Assembly: GCA_035631615.1 (NCBI GenBank)
Contig: DASQIK010000027.1
Coordinates: forward strand, 124,001-188,000
Direction of reading: 5' to 3'
DNA: 64,000 nucleotides
Source: UBA5189 sp035631615
GTDB lineage: Bacteria > Chloroflexota > Limnocylindria > Limnocylindrales > CSP1-4
The position numbers and the translations under genes are program-made. Position 1 is the first letter of the stretch. Each line of letters starts with the position of its first letter. A model generated the notes under the pieces. That model saw nothing but the letters and a program-made list of their open reading frames with translations. It was not told the DNA's origin and did not search any database. Shown here one piece after another: positions 8,792-17,682 of the stretch.

Positions 8792-9571
8792 TCAGCCGAT
8801 GGTGGCCAGCAGGTCCTCGGCGGCGGCACGCCAGGCGACCGCCAGGTGGAGGCCCACGGCGCGGAGCCACCGATCGAGGTCGGATGGCTCGAAGCCGCGC
8901 ATGGCCGGCGAATCGAGGCGGCGAGTCGCATCGATCACGAATGCCGTGAAGATGACCTCCGGCGCGAGCGAATCGATCCGGGCCGCTGCGCCGGGCACGA
9001 AGTCGACCGGGATGATGAGCCGTCCGAAGAACGCCCCCATCGCCTCCGCGAGGCCATCGGTCCCCTGGCTGTGCCCACCCCAGCGTGCGATCGGTGCCGG
9101 CGATCGGAGGTGGGCGACCGTGAGGGCAGGGCCAACCGCAGCGAGCCGCAGATCACCCCCGAAGGACAGGAACCGGTTCTCGACGGGAATGCGATCGACG
9201 ACGTGCACGTGGCCCCAAGAGACCGGGTATCGAGCCGTGGCACCGGCGGGCAGCCGACGGACCGTGTGCAGATCGGCACCCGCAACCGAGGGCCGGTAGA
9301 AGGCGATCTCCTCGGGGTCGAAGTGGCGGACGGTGGGACGCTCGCGGAGGGCCACGATGAGGTGGCTCTCGAGTGATCCTTCGGCGGCTGCCGGGGCGCC
9401 GCCAAGGTTTGCCTCGATCAACAGGAACCCCAGGTTGCCTACGAGCGCGGCCGCTGCCTCCGGCCAGCCGGCGGGATGGTCGAGCTTGCTCACCAGTGCC
9501 CGGACGAGGCCACGATCCAACGGCGCCGCAGGCGGGTCAGACAGGCGTCGCGTCGGCGGCTCGAGCAGCAT
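8792..9571 (-). CDS. hypothetical protein, 259 residues
   Basis: I do not recognise this family. It is a soluble-looking protein without a signal peptide or membrane segment. Recognisable stretches are LHTVRRLPAGATARYPVSWG (a possible beta-sheet core) and SQGTDGLAEAMGAFFGRLI. The start is the ATG at 9571, preceded by GCGAGG. This puts the first 35 bases inside the end of the hemerythrin gene, so the two are probably translated together. Its place in the hemerythrin/DevRS cluster suggests a stress-related role, but nothing in the sequence shows one. Confidence 0.6.
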   Translation of the reverse strand: MLLEPPTRRLSDPPAAPLDRGLVRALVSKLDHPAGWPEAAAALVGNLGFLLIEANLGGAPAAAEGSLESHLIVALRERPTVRHFDPEEIAFYRPSVAGADLHTVRRLPAGATARYPVSWGHVHVVDRIPVENRFLSFGGDLRLAAVGPALTVAHLRSPAPIARWGGHSQGTDGLAEAMGAFFGRLIIPVDFVPGAAARIDSLAPEVIFTAFVIDATRRLDSPAMRGFEPSDLDRWLRAVGLHLAVAWRAAAEDLLATIG

Positions 9572-10022
9572 CGATGACCTCGCTTCCAAGGAGTGGCACC
9601 ACGAACAGCTCCTCCTGCGCGAGGTGAGCGGCAAGCACGGCGTGCAGCCGGGTCATCGCGGCAACGACCTGGTGGACGATGTCGCCGGTCCAATGCTCGC
9701 GCGCGGCGACCGACGCGATCTCGAGCGCCGTCGCCAGCTCCCGGATCTGCTCGTGCTGGTAACGCAGTGCGCGCGTCGCCCAGGGCGAGCCCGTGGCCTG
9801 ATCGAGCCGACCGTACAGCCATGCCTCCTCCCAGGCAGCGTGCGGGGCGAACTCCCGGTGTGCCCAGGCGGTCGCCCGGGCGGTTCGATCCGCCAGCTCG
9901 CCCCGCGAGAGCCGATAGGCCTCCTCGATCGTGCCCTCGAGATTGGACAGGCCCATGCGCAGGGCGTGGTGATCGCGCTCGATGATGCGCTCCTCGACGG
10001 CGGTGGCGGTCAGGCTGCCCAT
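9537..10022 (-). CDS. hemerythrin HHE-type cation-binding protein
   Basis: The 161-residue, all-helical protein has the spaced histidine/glutamate pattern of HHE hemerythrin-like domains: RDHHALR near residue 17, HREF and HAAWEE near 55-65, YQHEQ near 90, HWTGDIVHQ near 108 and a late HLAQEE near 143. These could hold a di-iron site that binds oxygen or nitric oxide. An AGGAGG-like ribosome site precedes the ATG. It is 36 bases after the baeRF-like gene and overlaps the following unknown gene, so all three look like one transcript. Neighbouring DevR/DevS genes fit a gas- or redox-response role. Confidence 0.8.
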   Translation of the reverse strand: MGSLTATAVEERIIERDHHALRMGLSNLEGTIEEAYRLSRGELADRTARATAWAHREFAPHAAWEEAWLYGRLDQATGSPWATRALRYQHEQIRELATALEIASVAAREHWTGDIVHQVVAAMTRLHAVLAAHLAQEELFVVPLLGSEVIDAARAADATPV

Positions 10023-10058
10023 GGCAGACCTCCTCGCGCTGCGGCGTGGTCGGGCCGG

Positions 10059-10403
10059 TTAGCCGAGTGCCGGCTCGACCACGCGAAGCTGGTCGACGAT
10101 CTCCTCCCGGTCCGCGCGGCTCGACGGGCCGAGGTCGATGAGCCGGTCGGGCCGGCGATAGAGCGCGACGTACTCGCGCTCGAGCGCGATCCGAGACGGA
10201 TCCGACCCCATCACGGCGAGGCGATCGCAGCCCTCCGCTTCGTGGAGGACGCGAAGCAGATACTGGGTCTCTGGGTCGGCGTCGCGGCCGACCTCGGTGA
10301 TCACGGAGTGGCCCTCGTGCGCCCGCGCGATCAACGCGTGCTTGCCATCAAGCCAGACGACCGCGGCCGCGCGGGCCGGGAGCGATGTCAGGCGCGTATG
10401 CAT
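10059..10403 (-). CDS. small eRF1-like (baeRF-type) hypothetical protein
   Basis: The 114-residue protein begins MHTRLTSLPARAAAVVWLDGKHALIARAHEG, resembling the first strands of bacterial proteins with an archaeo-eukaryotic release-factor-like domain. The rest (LLRVLHEAEGCDRLAVMGSD, then ALEREYVALYRRPDRLIDL) also resembles their core. Only one such domain is present. The start at 10403 is set by AGAGGAGG seven bases upstream. A palindromic box lies about 86 bases upstream. It leads the operon with hemerythrin and the unknown gene. The family match is from memory of motifs and tentative; a plain hypothetical call is the alternative. Confidence 0.55.
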   Translation of the reverse strand: MHTRLTSLPARAAAVVWLDGKHALIARAHEGHSVITEVGRDADPETQYLLRVLHEAEGCDRLAVMGSDPSRIALEREYVALYRRPDRLIDLGPSSRADREEIVDQLRVVEPALG

Positions 10404-10488
10404 CTGATGCCTCCTCTGTACCTCGGAGGCTAGGCGTGGGCCGGGCCTGGTCGACACTGCCGGATGGACCGGTCGATGGGGGCCGAAG

Positions 10489-10503
10489 TGTCCCTTCGGG
10501 ACA
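10489..10503. promoter_or_regulatory. candidate DevR-like operator
   Basis: TGTCCCTTCGGGACA is a perfect six-base inverted repeat with a three-base centre, lying between the response-regulator stop and the baeRF-like/hemerythrin operon. It keeps the GGGAC/GTCCC half-sites of mycobacterial DosR boxes but with different spacing. The adjacent regulator is of the same family, which makes it the first candidate to bind here. Confidence 0.4.
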
Positions 10504-10533
10504 GCCCAGGCCGCGCTGAGCGCACGGCGGTGA

Positions 10534-11208
10534 TCAGTCGGAGCCGCGACCCACCCGGTGCTTGGCCACGAACGCGGCGGCCTGTGCGCGCCGCTCCAGG
10601 TTGAGCTTGGACAGGATCGAGCTGACGTAGTTCTTGACCGTCTTGTCGGACAGGAACACGTCCGACGCGATCTCCTTGTTCGTCTTGCCCTCCGCGACGA
10701 GCATGAGGATCTTCTGCTCCTGCGCCGTCAGGACGGCGAGCTCGTCCGTCTGGCCGCCCAGCGCGATCCGGCGGACCCGCTCGAGGACCTTCTCGGTGAC
10801 CGCCGGGTCCAGCAGGGACTCGCCGCGACCGACGGCCTCCAGTGCCGCGACCAGGTCACGCGCCCGAATCTGCTTGAGGAGGTAGCCCGCGGCGCCGGCG
10901 ACGATCGCCGACAGGACCGCCTCCTCGTCCGGGTATGAGGTCAGCATCACGACGCGCGTCGAGGCCAGCTCGGCGCGAATCTCGCGGCAGGCCTCGATGC
11001 CGGAGCCGTCGGGGAGCCGGACGTCCATGACAACGATGTCGGGCTCGAAGCGACGCGCCTGCTCGATCGCCTCGGCAACCGTCCCGGCCTCCGCCACGAC
11101 CTGGAACCCCTCCCGCCGATCCAACAGCGCGACCAGGCCCTGTCGAACGACCTCGTGGTCGTCGACGATCAGGAGCCGGTAGGGATTCGAGGCGTCGCGG
11201 GCGGTCAA
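10534..11208 (-). CDS. NarL/DevR-type response regulator
   Basis: The 224-residue regulator has an N-terminal receiver domain (about 10-130) with LIVDDHEVVRQG, phosphoacceptor D60 in VVMDVRLPDGSG, a T in MLTSYPDE and K in LLKQIRA. A C-terminal LuxR-type helix-turn-helix (about 158-215) reads LTAQEQKILMLVAEGKTNKE, followed by LSDKTVKNYVSSILSKL. The linker and DNA-binding helix are very close in style to DevR/DosR. The GTG or ATG start overlaps the kinase stop by four bases, so the pair is co-translated. It should be phosphorylated by that kinase and control nearby stress genes. Confidence 0.88.
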   Translation of the reverse strand: MTARDASNPYRLLIVDDHEVVRQGLVALLDRREGFQVVAEAGTVAEAIEQARRFEPDIVVMDVRLPDGSGIEACREIRAELASTRVVMLTSYPDEEAVLSAIVAGAAGYLLKQIRARDLVAALEAVGRGESLLDPAVTEKVLERVRRIALGGQTDELAVLTAQEQKILMLVAEGKTNKEIASDVFLSDKTVKNYVSSILSKLNLERRAQAAAFVAKHRVGRGSD

Positions 11209-12350
11209 GAGGCACCCTCAGCAGGCCCGATGGGAAGCCGCACGATGATACGCGTGCCGCTCCCCGGCTCGCTCTCGACTGCGATCGTGCCGCCGAGCAC
11301 AGCGGTGCGGTCGCGCAGGTTGGCGAGCCCGAAGTGGGTGCCGTCGAGCCGCCGACCGGGCTCGAAGCCGACGCCGTCGTCCTCGACGGTGAGGGTCAGG
11401 ATGTCGTCGTTGACCCGCACGGCGACGGTTGCCTGCCTGGCGCCGCTGTGGCGAGCGACGTTGCTGAGCGCCTCCCGGGCGATCTGGACGAGCTCGTGGG
11501 CGGCTTCGGGCGGCAGGCGGCCGACCAGCAGGACCGCATCGGCAACATCGAGGGACAGCTGCGCCGGCGATCCGGCGAGCAGCTCGCGGGACATCGCCTG
11601 GAGCGCCGGGCCGAGGCCGATGTAGCTCTCCGGACCGAGTCCCACGATGAACTGGCGGATGTCGCCGATCGTCGTGTGCAGCCGATCGATCGCGCGGTCG
11701 ACGCGGGACAGGGCGCGGTCCCGATCCGTGTCGATCAACTCGAGCACATCCTCGAGCGACAGGCTGACGGCGTAGATGCTCTGGATGACGCCGTCGTGGA
11801 GGTCGCGGCTGATCCGCATCCGCTCGTCCACGATGGCGAGCTTCTGGACCTCGTCGTGGAGGCGGGCATTCTGGATCGCGATGCCGGCGTGCACGGCGAA
11901 CATCTCGACCAGCTCCTGGTCGGCGGTGCTGAACGCTGGCGCGTCGTGCTTCTCCGTGAGGTAGAAGTTGCCGGCCGTCTCAGCGCCGACCCGGACCGGC
12001 ACGCCCAGGAACGAGCGCATGGGCGGGTGCCACGGCGGGAAGCCATAGGTATCCGGGTGGTCGGCGATGTCCGGGATGCGGAGCGAGACCCCGTCCCGGA
12101 TGATCGTGCCCAGCAGGCCGTGCCCCCGGGGCAGCGCCCCGATTCGCGCCCGATGTTCGGCACTGATCCCGCTGGTGATGAACCGTTCGATCAGCCCGTG
12201 CGGACCGACGATGCCCAGCGCCGCGTAGCGCGCGTCCACGAGGTCGCGGACGCTGTCGACGTTCAGCTGGAGGACGCGGTCGAGGTCGAGCTCGCCGGCG
12301 ATCGCCCGCGTCGCGCGATCGAGCGCGTGCAGCGCATCGTCCGACTTCAC
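11205..12350 (-). CDS. GAF-domain sensor histidine kinase, DevS/NarX type
   Basis: The kinase has one GAF domain (about residues 15-165; RSFLGVPVRVGAETAGNFYL), a HisKA_3 dimerisation helix with phosphoacceptor H in RISRDLHDGVIQSIYAVSL, and an HATPase domain ending in VEDDGVGFEP, HFGLANLRDRT and SEPGSGTRI. There is no membrane segment, so it senses a cytoplasmic signal. DevS relatives bind heme in GAF, but a heme histidine cannot be assigned here. I chose GTG at 12350 because TAGGCT lies seven bases before it; a GTG at 12404 would add 18 residues and leave only 35 bases to the divergent oxidase gene. It is coupled to the response regulator. Confidence 0.82.
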   Translation of the reverse strand: MKSDDALHALDRATRAIAGELDLDRVLQLNVDSVRDLVDARYAALGIVGPHGLIERFITSGISAEHRARIGALPRGHGLLGTIIRDGVSLRIPDIADHPDTYGFPPWHPPMRSFLGVPVRVGAETAGNFYLTEKHDAPAFSTADQELVEMFAVHAGIAIQNARLHDEVQKLAIVDERMRISRDLHDGVIQSIYAVSLSLEDVLELIDTDRDRALSRVDRAIDRLHTTIGDIRQFIVGLGPESYIGLGPALQAMSRELLAGSPAQLSLDVADAVLLVGRLPPEAAHELVQIAREALSNVARHSGARQATVAVRVNDDILTLTVEDDGVGFEPGRRLDGTHFGLANLRDRTAVLGGTIAVESEPGSGTRIIVRLPIGPAEGAS

Positions 12351-12439
12351 GCGCGAGAGCCTACCAGTGACCTGATGGCCCCCTGAATTCGTGCCGGAGG
12401 TCACTTTGTGGCGAGCCGGGTGGCCGCCACCATCCGCCC

Positions 12440-13681
12440 ATGACAGACACGAGCACCCTCCCGGACATGAATCGTCGGCGCTTCCTGCGTGGTGCAGTCA
12501 TCGCCGGTGGTGGCCTCGCGGCGGCGGCGGTGGCTGCCTGCACCCCGGCCGCGAGCGTTGCGCCGTGGGTCTACGCACCCGTTGCCACCCCAGGTGGGGC
12601 GCCCGCGATACCCGGCGCGCCCCCCTCAGCTCCCGCGGCGACGCACGATCACGGCAGCGCAACGCCGGCGCCCGGATCGAGCCCGACGACGGGCGATCAC
12701 GACGCGAACGCTCTGGCGGTGGTCAAGCGCTTCCTCGGTGGCGAGGGCGCGGCGCTCGGAGGTGCCGGCAACCAGCCCTACGGCGCCCCGAGCCTCGACG
12801 GCTCGACCAAGGTGTTCGAGCTGTCGGTCGAGAAGATCAAGCACCAGATCGACGCGCAGCAGGCGGCGATCGACGCGCTCGGGTTCAACGCGACGTGGCC
12901 CGGGCCGCGGATCGACGTCATCCAGGACGACCGGGTCCGAGCGATCTTCACGAACAAGCTCGATGAATCGACGGGCATCCACTTCCATGGCCAGCAGCTG
13001 CCGAACAACATGGACGGCGTCCCGCACATCACCCAGGAGCCGATCCAGCCCGGCGCTTCGTTCGCCTACGAGTTCACGGCGCGCACGGTCGGCTCGCACA
13101 TGTACCACTCCCACCACAACGCGACCGACCAGGTCGGGCGTGGCCTGCTCGGCGCGTTCATCGTCCACCCGAAGGACCCGGCGCAGCGCGTTGGCGCGAA
13201 GTACGGCGTCACCCAGGACATCGTCTGGATCAGCAACGACTCGCTCGGCGGCTTCACCATCAATGGCCGCGGCTTTCCTGCCACCTCGCCGATCGTCGCG
13301 AAGCTCGGCGAGAAGATCCTCGTCAGGTTCATGAACGAGGGCGTGATGATGCATCCGTGGCATCTCCACGGGATGCCGATGCACGTCGTGGCGCGCGACG
13401 GCTACGAGCTGGGTGCCGCCTCGTTCCGGTGCGACACGCTTGGCGTGAACCCCGGCGAGCGCTGGGACGTGGTCATCGACTGCACCGAGCCCGGTGCCTG
13501 GGCCTTCCACTGCCACATCCTGCCCCACGCCGAGGGCCGCGAGGGCATGTACGGCATGGTCACGGCCCTGGTCGTCCAGGACGCGACGGCTGCCGCAACC
13601 TCGGCCCGCACCGGGGCCTCGCCGATCGTCAGCGCCGCGAACGCGGCCGGTTCGACCGCCTTCCTCTGCCAGGTCCTGTGA
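12440..13681 (+). CDS. two-domain multicopper oxidase, Tat-exported lipoprotein
   Basis: The 413-residue enzyme starts with a twin-arginine leader (NRRRFLRG, then an alanine-rich hydrophobic stretch ending AAC), so it is probably exported folded and lipid-anchored at the outer face. A low-complexity Pro/Ala/His linker follows to about residue 85. Copper motifs are all present: HFHG near 180, HMYHSHH near 216, HPWHLHG near 312, and HCHILPHAEGREGM near 357, which contains the type 1 cysteine and axial methionine. Only two cupredoxin domains fit this length, as in two-domain laccases and nitrite-reductase relatives. The substrate could be a metal ion, a phenol or another reductant. It is divergent from the DevS-like kinase and followed by a stress protein. 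Confidence 0.85.
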   Translation: MTDTSTLPDMNRRRFLRGAVIAGGGLAAAAVAACTPAASVAPWVYAPVATPGGAPAIPGAPPSAPAATHDHGSATPAPGSSPTTGDHDANALAVVKRFLGGEGAALGGAGNQPYGAPSLDGSTKVFELSVEKIKHQIDAQQAAIDALGFNATWPGPRIDVIQDDRVRAIFTNKLDESTGIHFHGQQLPNNMDGVPHITQEPIQPGASFAYEFTARTVGSHMYHSHHNATDQVGRGLLGAFIVHPKDPAQRVGAKYGVTQDIVWISNDSLGGFTINGRGFPATSPIVAKLGEKILVRFMNEGVMMHPWHLHGMPMHVVARDGYELGAASFRCDTLGVNPGERWDVVIDCTEPGAWAFHCHILPHAEGREGMYGMVTALVVQDATAAATSARTGASPIVSAANAAGSTAFLCQVL

Positions 13682-13722
13682 GTGCGCTGCAGGATCGAGG
13701 GCCAGGGCCGGCAGGTCGCGCC

Positions 13723-14184
13723 ATGAGCGCGACGCGGCGGATCCTGCTCGCGACCGACCTGTCCGCCGCGTCCGATGGCGCGACCCGCGAGGCCATCGAC
13801 CTCGCCCGGGATCTCGGTGCAACGCTCCTCGTTGTCAGCGTCATCGACCCCGCGGTTCACGGCGCAGCCGGGGCGCGGTTCGAGCGCATGGACCAGCGCC
13901 GGCGTGCCCGTGAGACCGCCGCCCAGGACCTGGTCATCCGCGGCCGCCAGGCCGGCGTCCATGTCTCGTTCATGATCTGGGAGGGCGAGCCCGGCCCGTC
14001 GATCGTCGATGCCGCGACGAGCGAGCAGGTCGACATGATCATCGTCGGCAGCCACGGCCGAGGGTCCGTTGGGCGGCTGTTCATCGGCAGCGTGTCCGAA
14101 TACGTCGTGCGCAACGCGTCATGCCCGGTGCTCGTCGTTCGCGCCCGGACGCAGGCGCGCGTGGAGCCGCTCCAGCTCGTCTGA
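13723..14184 (+). CDS. universal stress protein, UspA family
   Basis: The 153-residue protein is a single Usp domain. It has the strand-loop ILLATDLSAASDGA at the N-terminus, an acidic core ending DMIIVGSHGRGSVGRLFIGSVSEYV, and a final SCPVLVVR strand. G-x2-G-x9-G(S/T), the ATP-binding signature, is present as GSHGRGSVGRLFIGS. The ATG lies 41 bases after the oxidase stop, so co-transcription is likely. Usp proteins of this type help cells survive starvation or low oxygen, which fits the DevRS neighbours. Confidence 0.88.
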   Translation: MSATRRILLATDLSAASDGATREAIDLARDLGATLLVVSVIDPAVHGAAGARFERMDQRRRARETAAQDLVIRGRQAGVHVSFMIWEGEPGPSIVDAATSEQVDMIIVGSHGRGSVGRLFIGSVSEYVVRNASCPVLVVRARTQARVEPLQLV

Positions 14185-14273
14185 CCGGGCATCGTCGTTC
14201 GAGGCGACTCCCTCGGGGCCGCCGTCCATTTTGATGTCCGGCGCCGGGCCCCGGGAGCGGACTTGCGAGCCGG

Positions 14274-15065
14274 CTACTTCGTGTAGGCGCCGACGGGATC
14301 GAGCTCTTCTCGGATCAGGCGCAGCTCCTCCGTCGTCGGCGCCGGCGTCTCCGCCAGTCGATCGGCGGCGCGCACGTCCCAACCGGTCGCCGCCCGGACG
14401 TCGTCGAGGGTCGAGCCGGGGTGCAGCGAATCGAGGCGCATCTCGCCTTCGTCGTCGAAACGCCAGATCCCGAGATCGGTCAGGACAACGGACGGGCCGC
14501 GCCCGATCCAGCCCTGCTCGCGCCGGATCCGCTCGGACTGCTCGGCGCCGCCGAGGTTCCCGGCCGACGTCCGGAAGTCGATCGCCTCGACGAACGAGCG
14601 CTTCGACTGGCGCATGATCACGAACACCTGCCGGGCATTGATCGCGATCTCGCACGCGCCGCCGCTGCCGGGGAGGCGGGTCCCGGGGTTGGCGTAGTCG
14701 CCGATGACGGTCGTGTTGATGTTCCCGAACCGGTCGATCTGGGCCGCGCCGAGGAACCCGACGTCGATCAGCCCGCCCTGCAGGTAGAAGCTGAACAGCT
14801 CGAACATGCTCGTGACCGCCGTGGCGCCGGTCACGATCGTCGGATCGCCGATGGACAGCGGGAGCCGCGCCGGCCTGGCCCCGAACACGCCCGACTCGTA
14901 CACGAGCTCGATCTCCGGGGCGACCGTGCGCTGCGCCAGGTTGACCGCGATGTTCGGCAGGCCGACGCCGACGAAGCACACCCGCTGACCGGCCAGCTCC
15001 CGCGCGGCGGCCACGATCATCATCTCGGACTTCGAGAACGGCGCCGGCCCCTGCGGCACGCTCAT
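14274..15065 (-). CDS. CoA-transferase subunit B (glutaconate/3-oxoacid type)
   Basis: The 263-residue subunit starts MSVPQGPAPFSKSEMMIVAA and carries the catalytic glutamate in ELVYESGVFGARP near residue 50, as in GctB-type enzymes. It shows GVGLPNIAVNLAQ near 30 and GFLGAAQIDRFGNINTTVIG near 105. Keeping the glutamate favours transferase activity over the hydrolase activity of IpdB relatives. The ATG overlaps the stop of subunit A by four bases. The long frame upstream is a shadow of subunit A. Substrate is unknown. Confidence 0.85.
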   Translation of the reverse strand: MSVPQGPAPFSKSEMMIVAAARELAGQRVCFVGVGLPNIAVNLAQRTVAPEIELVYESGVFGARPARLPLSIGDPTIVTGATAVTSMFELFSFYLQGGLIDVGFLGAAQIDRFGNINTTVIGDYANPGTRLPGSGGACEIAINARQVFVIMRQSKRSFVEAIDFRTSAGNLGGAEQSERIRREQGWIGRGPSVVLTDLGIWRFDDEGEMRLDSLHPGSTLDDVRAATGWDVRAADRLAETPAPTTEELRLIREELDPVGAYTK

Positions 15066-16000
15066 TCGTAGCGCCCGTAGTCGACCGATCCGGAAGGCGC
15101 CGAGCCCGGCTTGAGCCCGGCAAGGCGCGCGGCGCCGAGCTTGTCGACGTAGGCGGCACGATCCGGGAGGTCGTACACCCACTCGCGCAGCCAGCGCTGG
15201 AGCGCGTCCTCGTCGCGCGTGATGGCGTCCCAGTCGAGATAGAACTGGTTGTCGCGGTCGTAGGCGCCCTGGACGTACGACGGGTGGGCGCCGTACGGCT
15301 CGACGACGACCGCGTCGACGATCAGGCCGGGGATGATCGTCCGGTTCGGGTCTGCCCGGATGACCGACTCGTCGACGAGCTCCTCGACCACCACGATCAC
15401 CCGATCGGCAGCGAAGGCCGCCTCCTTCTGGCAGCCGAGCAGGCCCCAGACCTGGGTATCGCCGGCGGCATCCGCGCGCTGCGCGTGGATGATCGAGACG
15501 TCCGGCCGCAGCGGCGGCACGGCGTAGACCACCCCGTCGCCGTACGGCGATTCGATCTCGCGGATCAGCGGGTTCGCCTTGGGAAGGTCCGTCTCGAAGT
15601 AGCTGCGGAGCGGATAGAACGGGAGCCCGGCCGCGCCCGCTGTGTATCGCCCGACCATGCCGAAGTGGCTGTATTCCTCGATCTCGAGGCGCGGCAGGTT
15701 CCCGGGGCCGCCGCTCGTCGCGGGCTCGATCCGGCGCCGAATGGCACCGAGCCCGCCGACGCCCGGATTCCCGAGCCAGGAGAAGATCAGCTTGCGCGCC
15801 ACGCCCGCCGCGATCATCTGGTCGTAGATGAGATCAGGGGTCATTCGGGCGAGGGTCAGGTCCCGCCTGCGCTGGCGGATGATCTCGTGGCCCGCGCTGA
15901 ACCCGATGAGATGGGTGAAGCCCTCGATCGCGATGGTGTCGCCGTCCCGGACGACCTCCGCCACCGCGTCGCGCATGGTCCCGACCTTGTTCGCAGGCAT
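15062..16000 (-). CDS. CoA-transferase subunit A (glutaconate/3-oxoacid type)
   Basis: The 312-residue subunit has the family N-terminus (MRDAVAEVVRDGDTIAIEGF, then HLIGFSAGHEIIRQ) and the CoA-binding loop region SWLGNPGVGGLGAIRRRIE. Later it reads VVYAVPPLRPDVSIIHAQRA, shared by GctA and IpdA-like subunits. The start is ATG 16000 with GATACT seven bases upstream, a leaderless layout; the longer frame upstream has no support. With subunit B it should form a heteromeric enzyme moving CoA onto a dicarboxylic or 3-oxo acid. IpdAB-like ring-cleavage hydrolase is the main alternative. Confidence 0.85.
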   Translation of the reverse strand: MPANKVGTMRDAVAEVVRDGDTIAIEGFTHLIGFSAGHEIIRQRRRDLTLARMTPDLIYDQMIAAGVARKLIFSWLGNPGVGGLGAIRRRIEPATSGGPGNLPRLEIEEYSHFGMVGRYTAGAAGLPFYPLRSYFETDLPKANPLIREIESPYGDGVVYAVPPLRPDVSIIHAQRADAAGDTQVWGLLGCQKEAAFAADRVIVVVEELVDESVIRADPNRTIIPGLIVDAVVVEPYGAHPSYVQGAYDRDNQFYLDWDAITRDEDALQRWLREWVYDLPDRAAYVDKLGAARLAGLKPGSAPSGSVDYGRYE

Positions 16001-16284
16001 CACCGCCAGTATCCGCGAATGCCGGCTCGGCCGGAGCTTGCGCCGGGGATGGTATTTCAGCAGGCCTTCTTGCCGACCGCCGTGACGGTCAGGAGTCGCG
16101 CCGGGCTGTCGACGGTGGCACGGCGAGACCACGAGCGGATCGACCCGATGTGGCCGCAGACGCTGCCACGGTCCGCCGCAAGCACGATCGACGTCCATGC
16201 CACGAGGGACACGAGCGCGCGGGAGATGGATACCGGCCGAGCATCACCGTCGGCGGTAACGTCGTGGCCAGTTCGGGTGACGCG

Positions 16285-17682
16285 TCACGTGCCGGCGCAC
16301 GAGAGGTTCACCGACAGGGTCCGTCCGTTGGGGACGTGACCCTGGGCGACGATCGTCACCGCCGAGCCGGCGATCGCGACGCTTGCCTGCGCGACCACCC
16401 CATCGGCCGGCGCGACCGAGCTGTCGACCAGCAGCAGGTGATCGTTGGCGCCATCGCCGACCACGAGCCCCATCGACGCGCGTTCGGTGGATCCACCCGC
16501 CGAGCCCATGAACGCGTGCAGGTAGAAGGTCGGATCGGCGCCGCCCAGCGTCTCGACCGTCCATGCGCCGGCGTCGGGATCGTAGTGGCAGTCGAGGCTC
16601 GATGCCGGCAGGCGATACGTGCCGGCAATCGGTCCGCCGGTGACCACGGCCGTGCCTGCCGCGAGGCCCGGGATCGGGGCCAGGGTTGGCCCCGGGGTGC
16701 CCGCGGGCCCGGATGCGGCCGGGGCCGGCGTCGCGGCGGCCGCCGCTGCGGCCCGGTCGAGCGAGCCGCCCGGAAGGTGGCACGCGACGTCGCCGTCGAG
16801 GGATATCGCGCCGGCACCACCCTCGAGGCCGGTGAGGTGCAACGTACCGGCGAACGGGTTGACCGAGCGGACGTCGAGCGTGAGGCGTGAGGCGTCCGTC
16901 GGCGCGAATGCCTGCGGAAAGGCGGTCGACTCGGCGGACTTGTAGGCATCGATCAAGGTGCCGGCCAGCTGCGCCGGCGACATCGCGCCAGGCGCGATCT
17001 GGACGGTCACCTCGTCCGGATCGAGCCGGGCGAGCCCGATCCGGACCGGGACCTTGATGCTGACGTTCACGTTCGGCCCGCCGGGGGTGCGATAGACGAC
17101 ATCGAAGGCGACGGACTTGCCGCTGGCCACGCAGAACGGCTGGTCGAGGGCGGCCTGGCCGTCGAACGTGGCAGCCCCGCTGAGCCGCAGGGCCGCCGTC
17201 GTCGTCCGCGCGAGCCGGGCCGTGCAGGCATCGCCGCCGGACAGCCACGCGAGCGCCGTCGCGTCCCCGTCCTGGAGCGCCAGGATCGTGATCGTCGATG
17301 CATCGGGGCCAGTGCCAATGGTCTGGGTCCGGCGGGCGACGACGGCCCACTCCCCGGCGCCGATCAGGTGCTCGAGGGCGATGCAGCGGAATCCGCTCCG
17401 CACGACGGCGACCGTGGCGTCGCCCGAGACGCTGACCAGGTCGCTGACGTACAGGCCGTCGAAGGGCGGCGAGGGCGCCGTGGCCGCCGGGTCGAAGGTC
17501 GCGCCGAGGGTCACCGTCGCCGCGGTCGTGCCTGGGCTGGCGCCCGTGCTCGCGTCCGGGTGGACGGGCGCCGGCGACGCCGTCGGTGCCGGAGTCGGCG
17601 AGCACGCGACGACGAGCGCCGCGAGCGTCGTTGCCGCGACCAGCGCCGCGAGCGAGGCACGGCCGGCGCGTCCCGCGGTCAT
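16285..17682 (-). CDS. exported lipoprotein of unknown function
   Basis: The 465-residue protein has a signal sequence ending LAALVVACSPTP, a lipobox with cysteine at residue 27, followed by a Pro/Ala/Ser/Thr-rich linker to about residue 60. The body is rich in beta-strand-forming stretches and glycine, with cysteine pairs but no recognised catalytic motif. A second low-complexity Ala/Pro segment at about 310-345 separates two halves. It is the last gene of a four-gene operon; its ATG overlaps the preceding stop by four bases. I do not recognise the family. Confidence 0.65.
   Translation of the reverse strand: MTAGRAGRASLAALVAATTLAALVVACSPTPAPTASPAPVHPDASTGASPGTTAATVTLGATFDPAATAPSPPFDGLYVSDLVSVSGDATVAVVRSGFRCIALEHLIGAGEWAVVARRTQTIGTGPDASTITILALQDGDATALAWLSGGDACTARLARTTTAALRLSGAATFDGQAALDQPFCVASGKSVAFDVVYRTPGGPNVNVSIKVPVRIGLARLDPDEVTVQIAPGAMSPAQLAGTLIDAYKSAESTAFPQAFAPTDASRLTLDVRSVNPFAGTLHLTGLEGGAGAISLDGDVACHLPGGSLDRAAAAAAATPAPAASGPAGTPGPTLAPIPGLAAGTAVVTGGPIAGTYRLPASSLDCHYDPDAGAWTVETLGGADPTFYLHAFMGSAGGSTERASMGLVVGDGANDHLLLVDSSVAPADGVVAQASVAIAGSAVTIVAQGHVPNGRTLSVNLSCAGT

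Noticed and set aside
7124..9376. 750-codon open frame on the plus strand
   Set aside because: It lies antisense to the CoA-transferase and spans several minus-strand genes; its composition is that of a GC-rich shadow frame.
12367..12404. GTGACCT/AGGTCAC inverted repeat in the DevS/oxidase gap as an operator
   Set aside because: The arms are perfect but 24 bases apart with no fit to a known regulator, and they may include the start of a longer kinase frame; too weak to list as a site.
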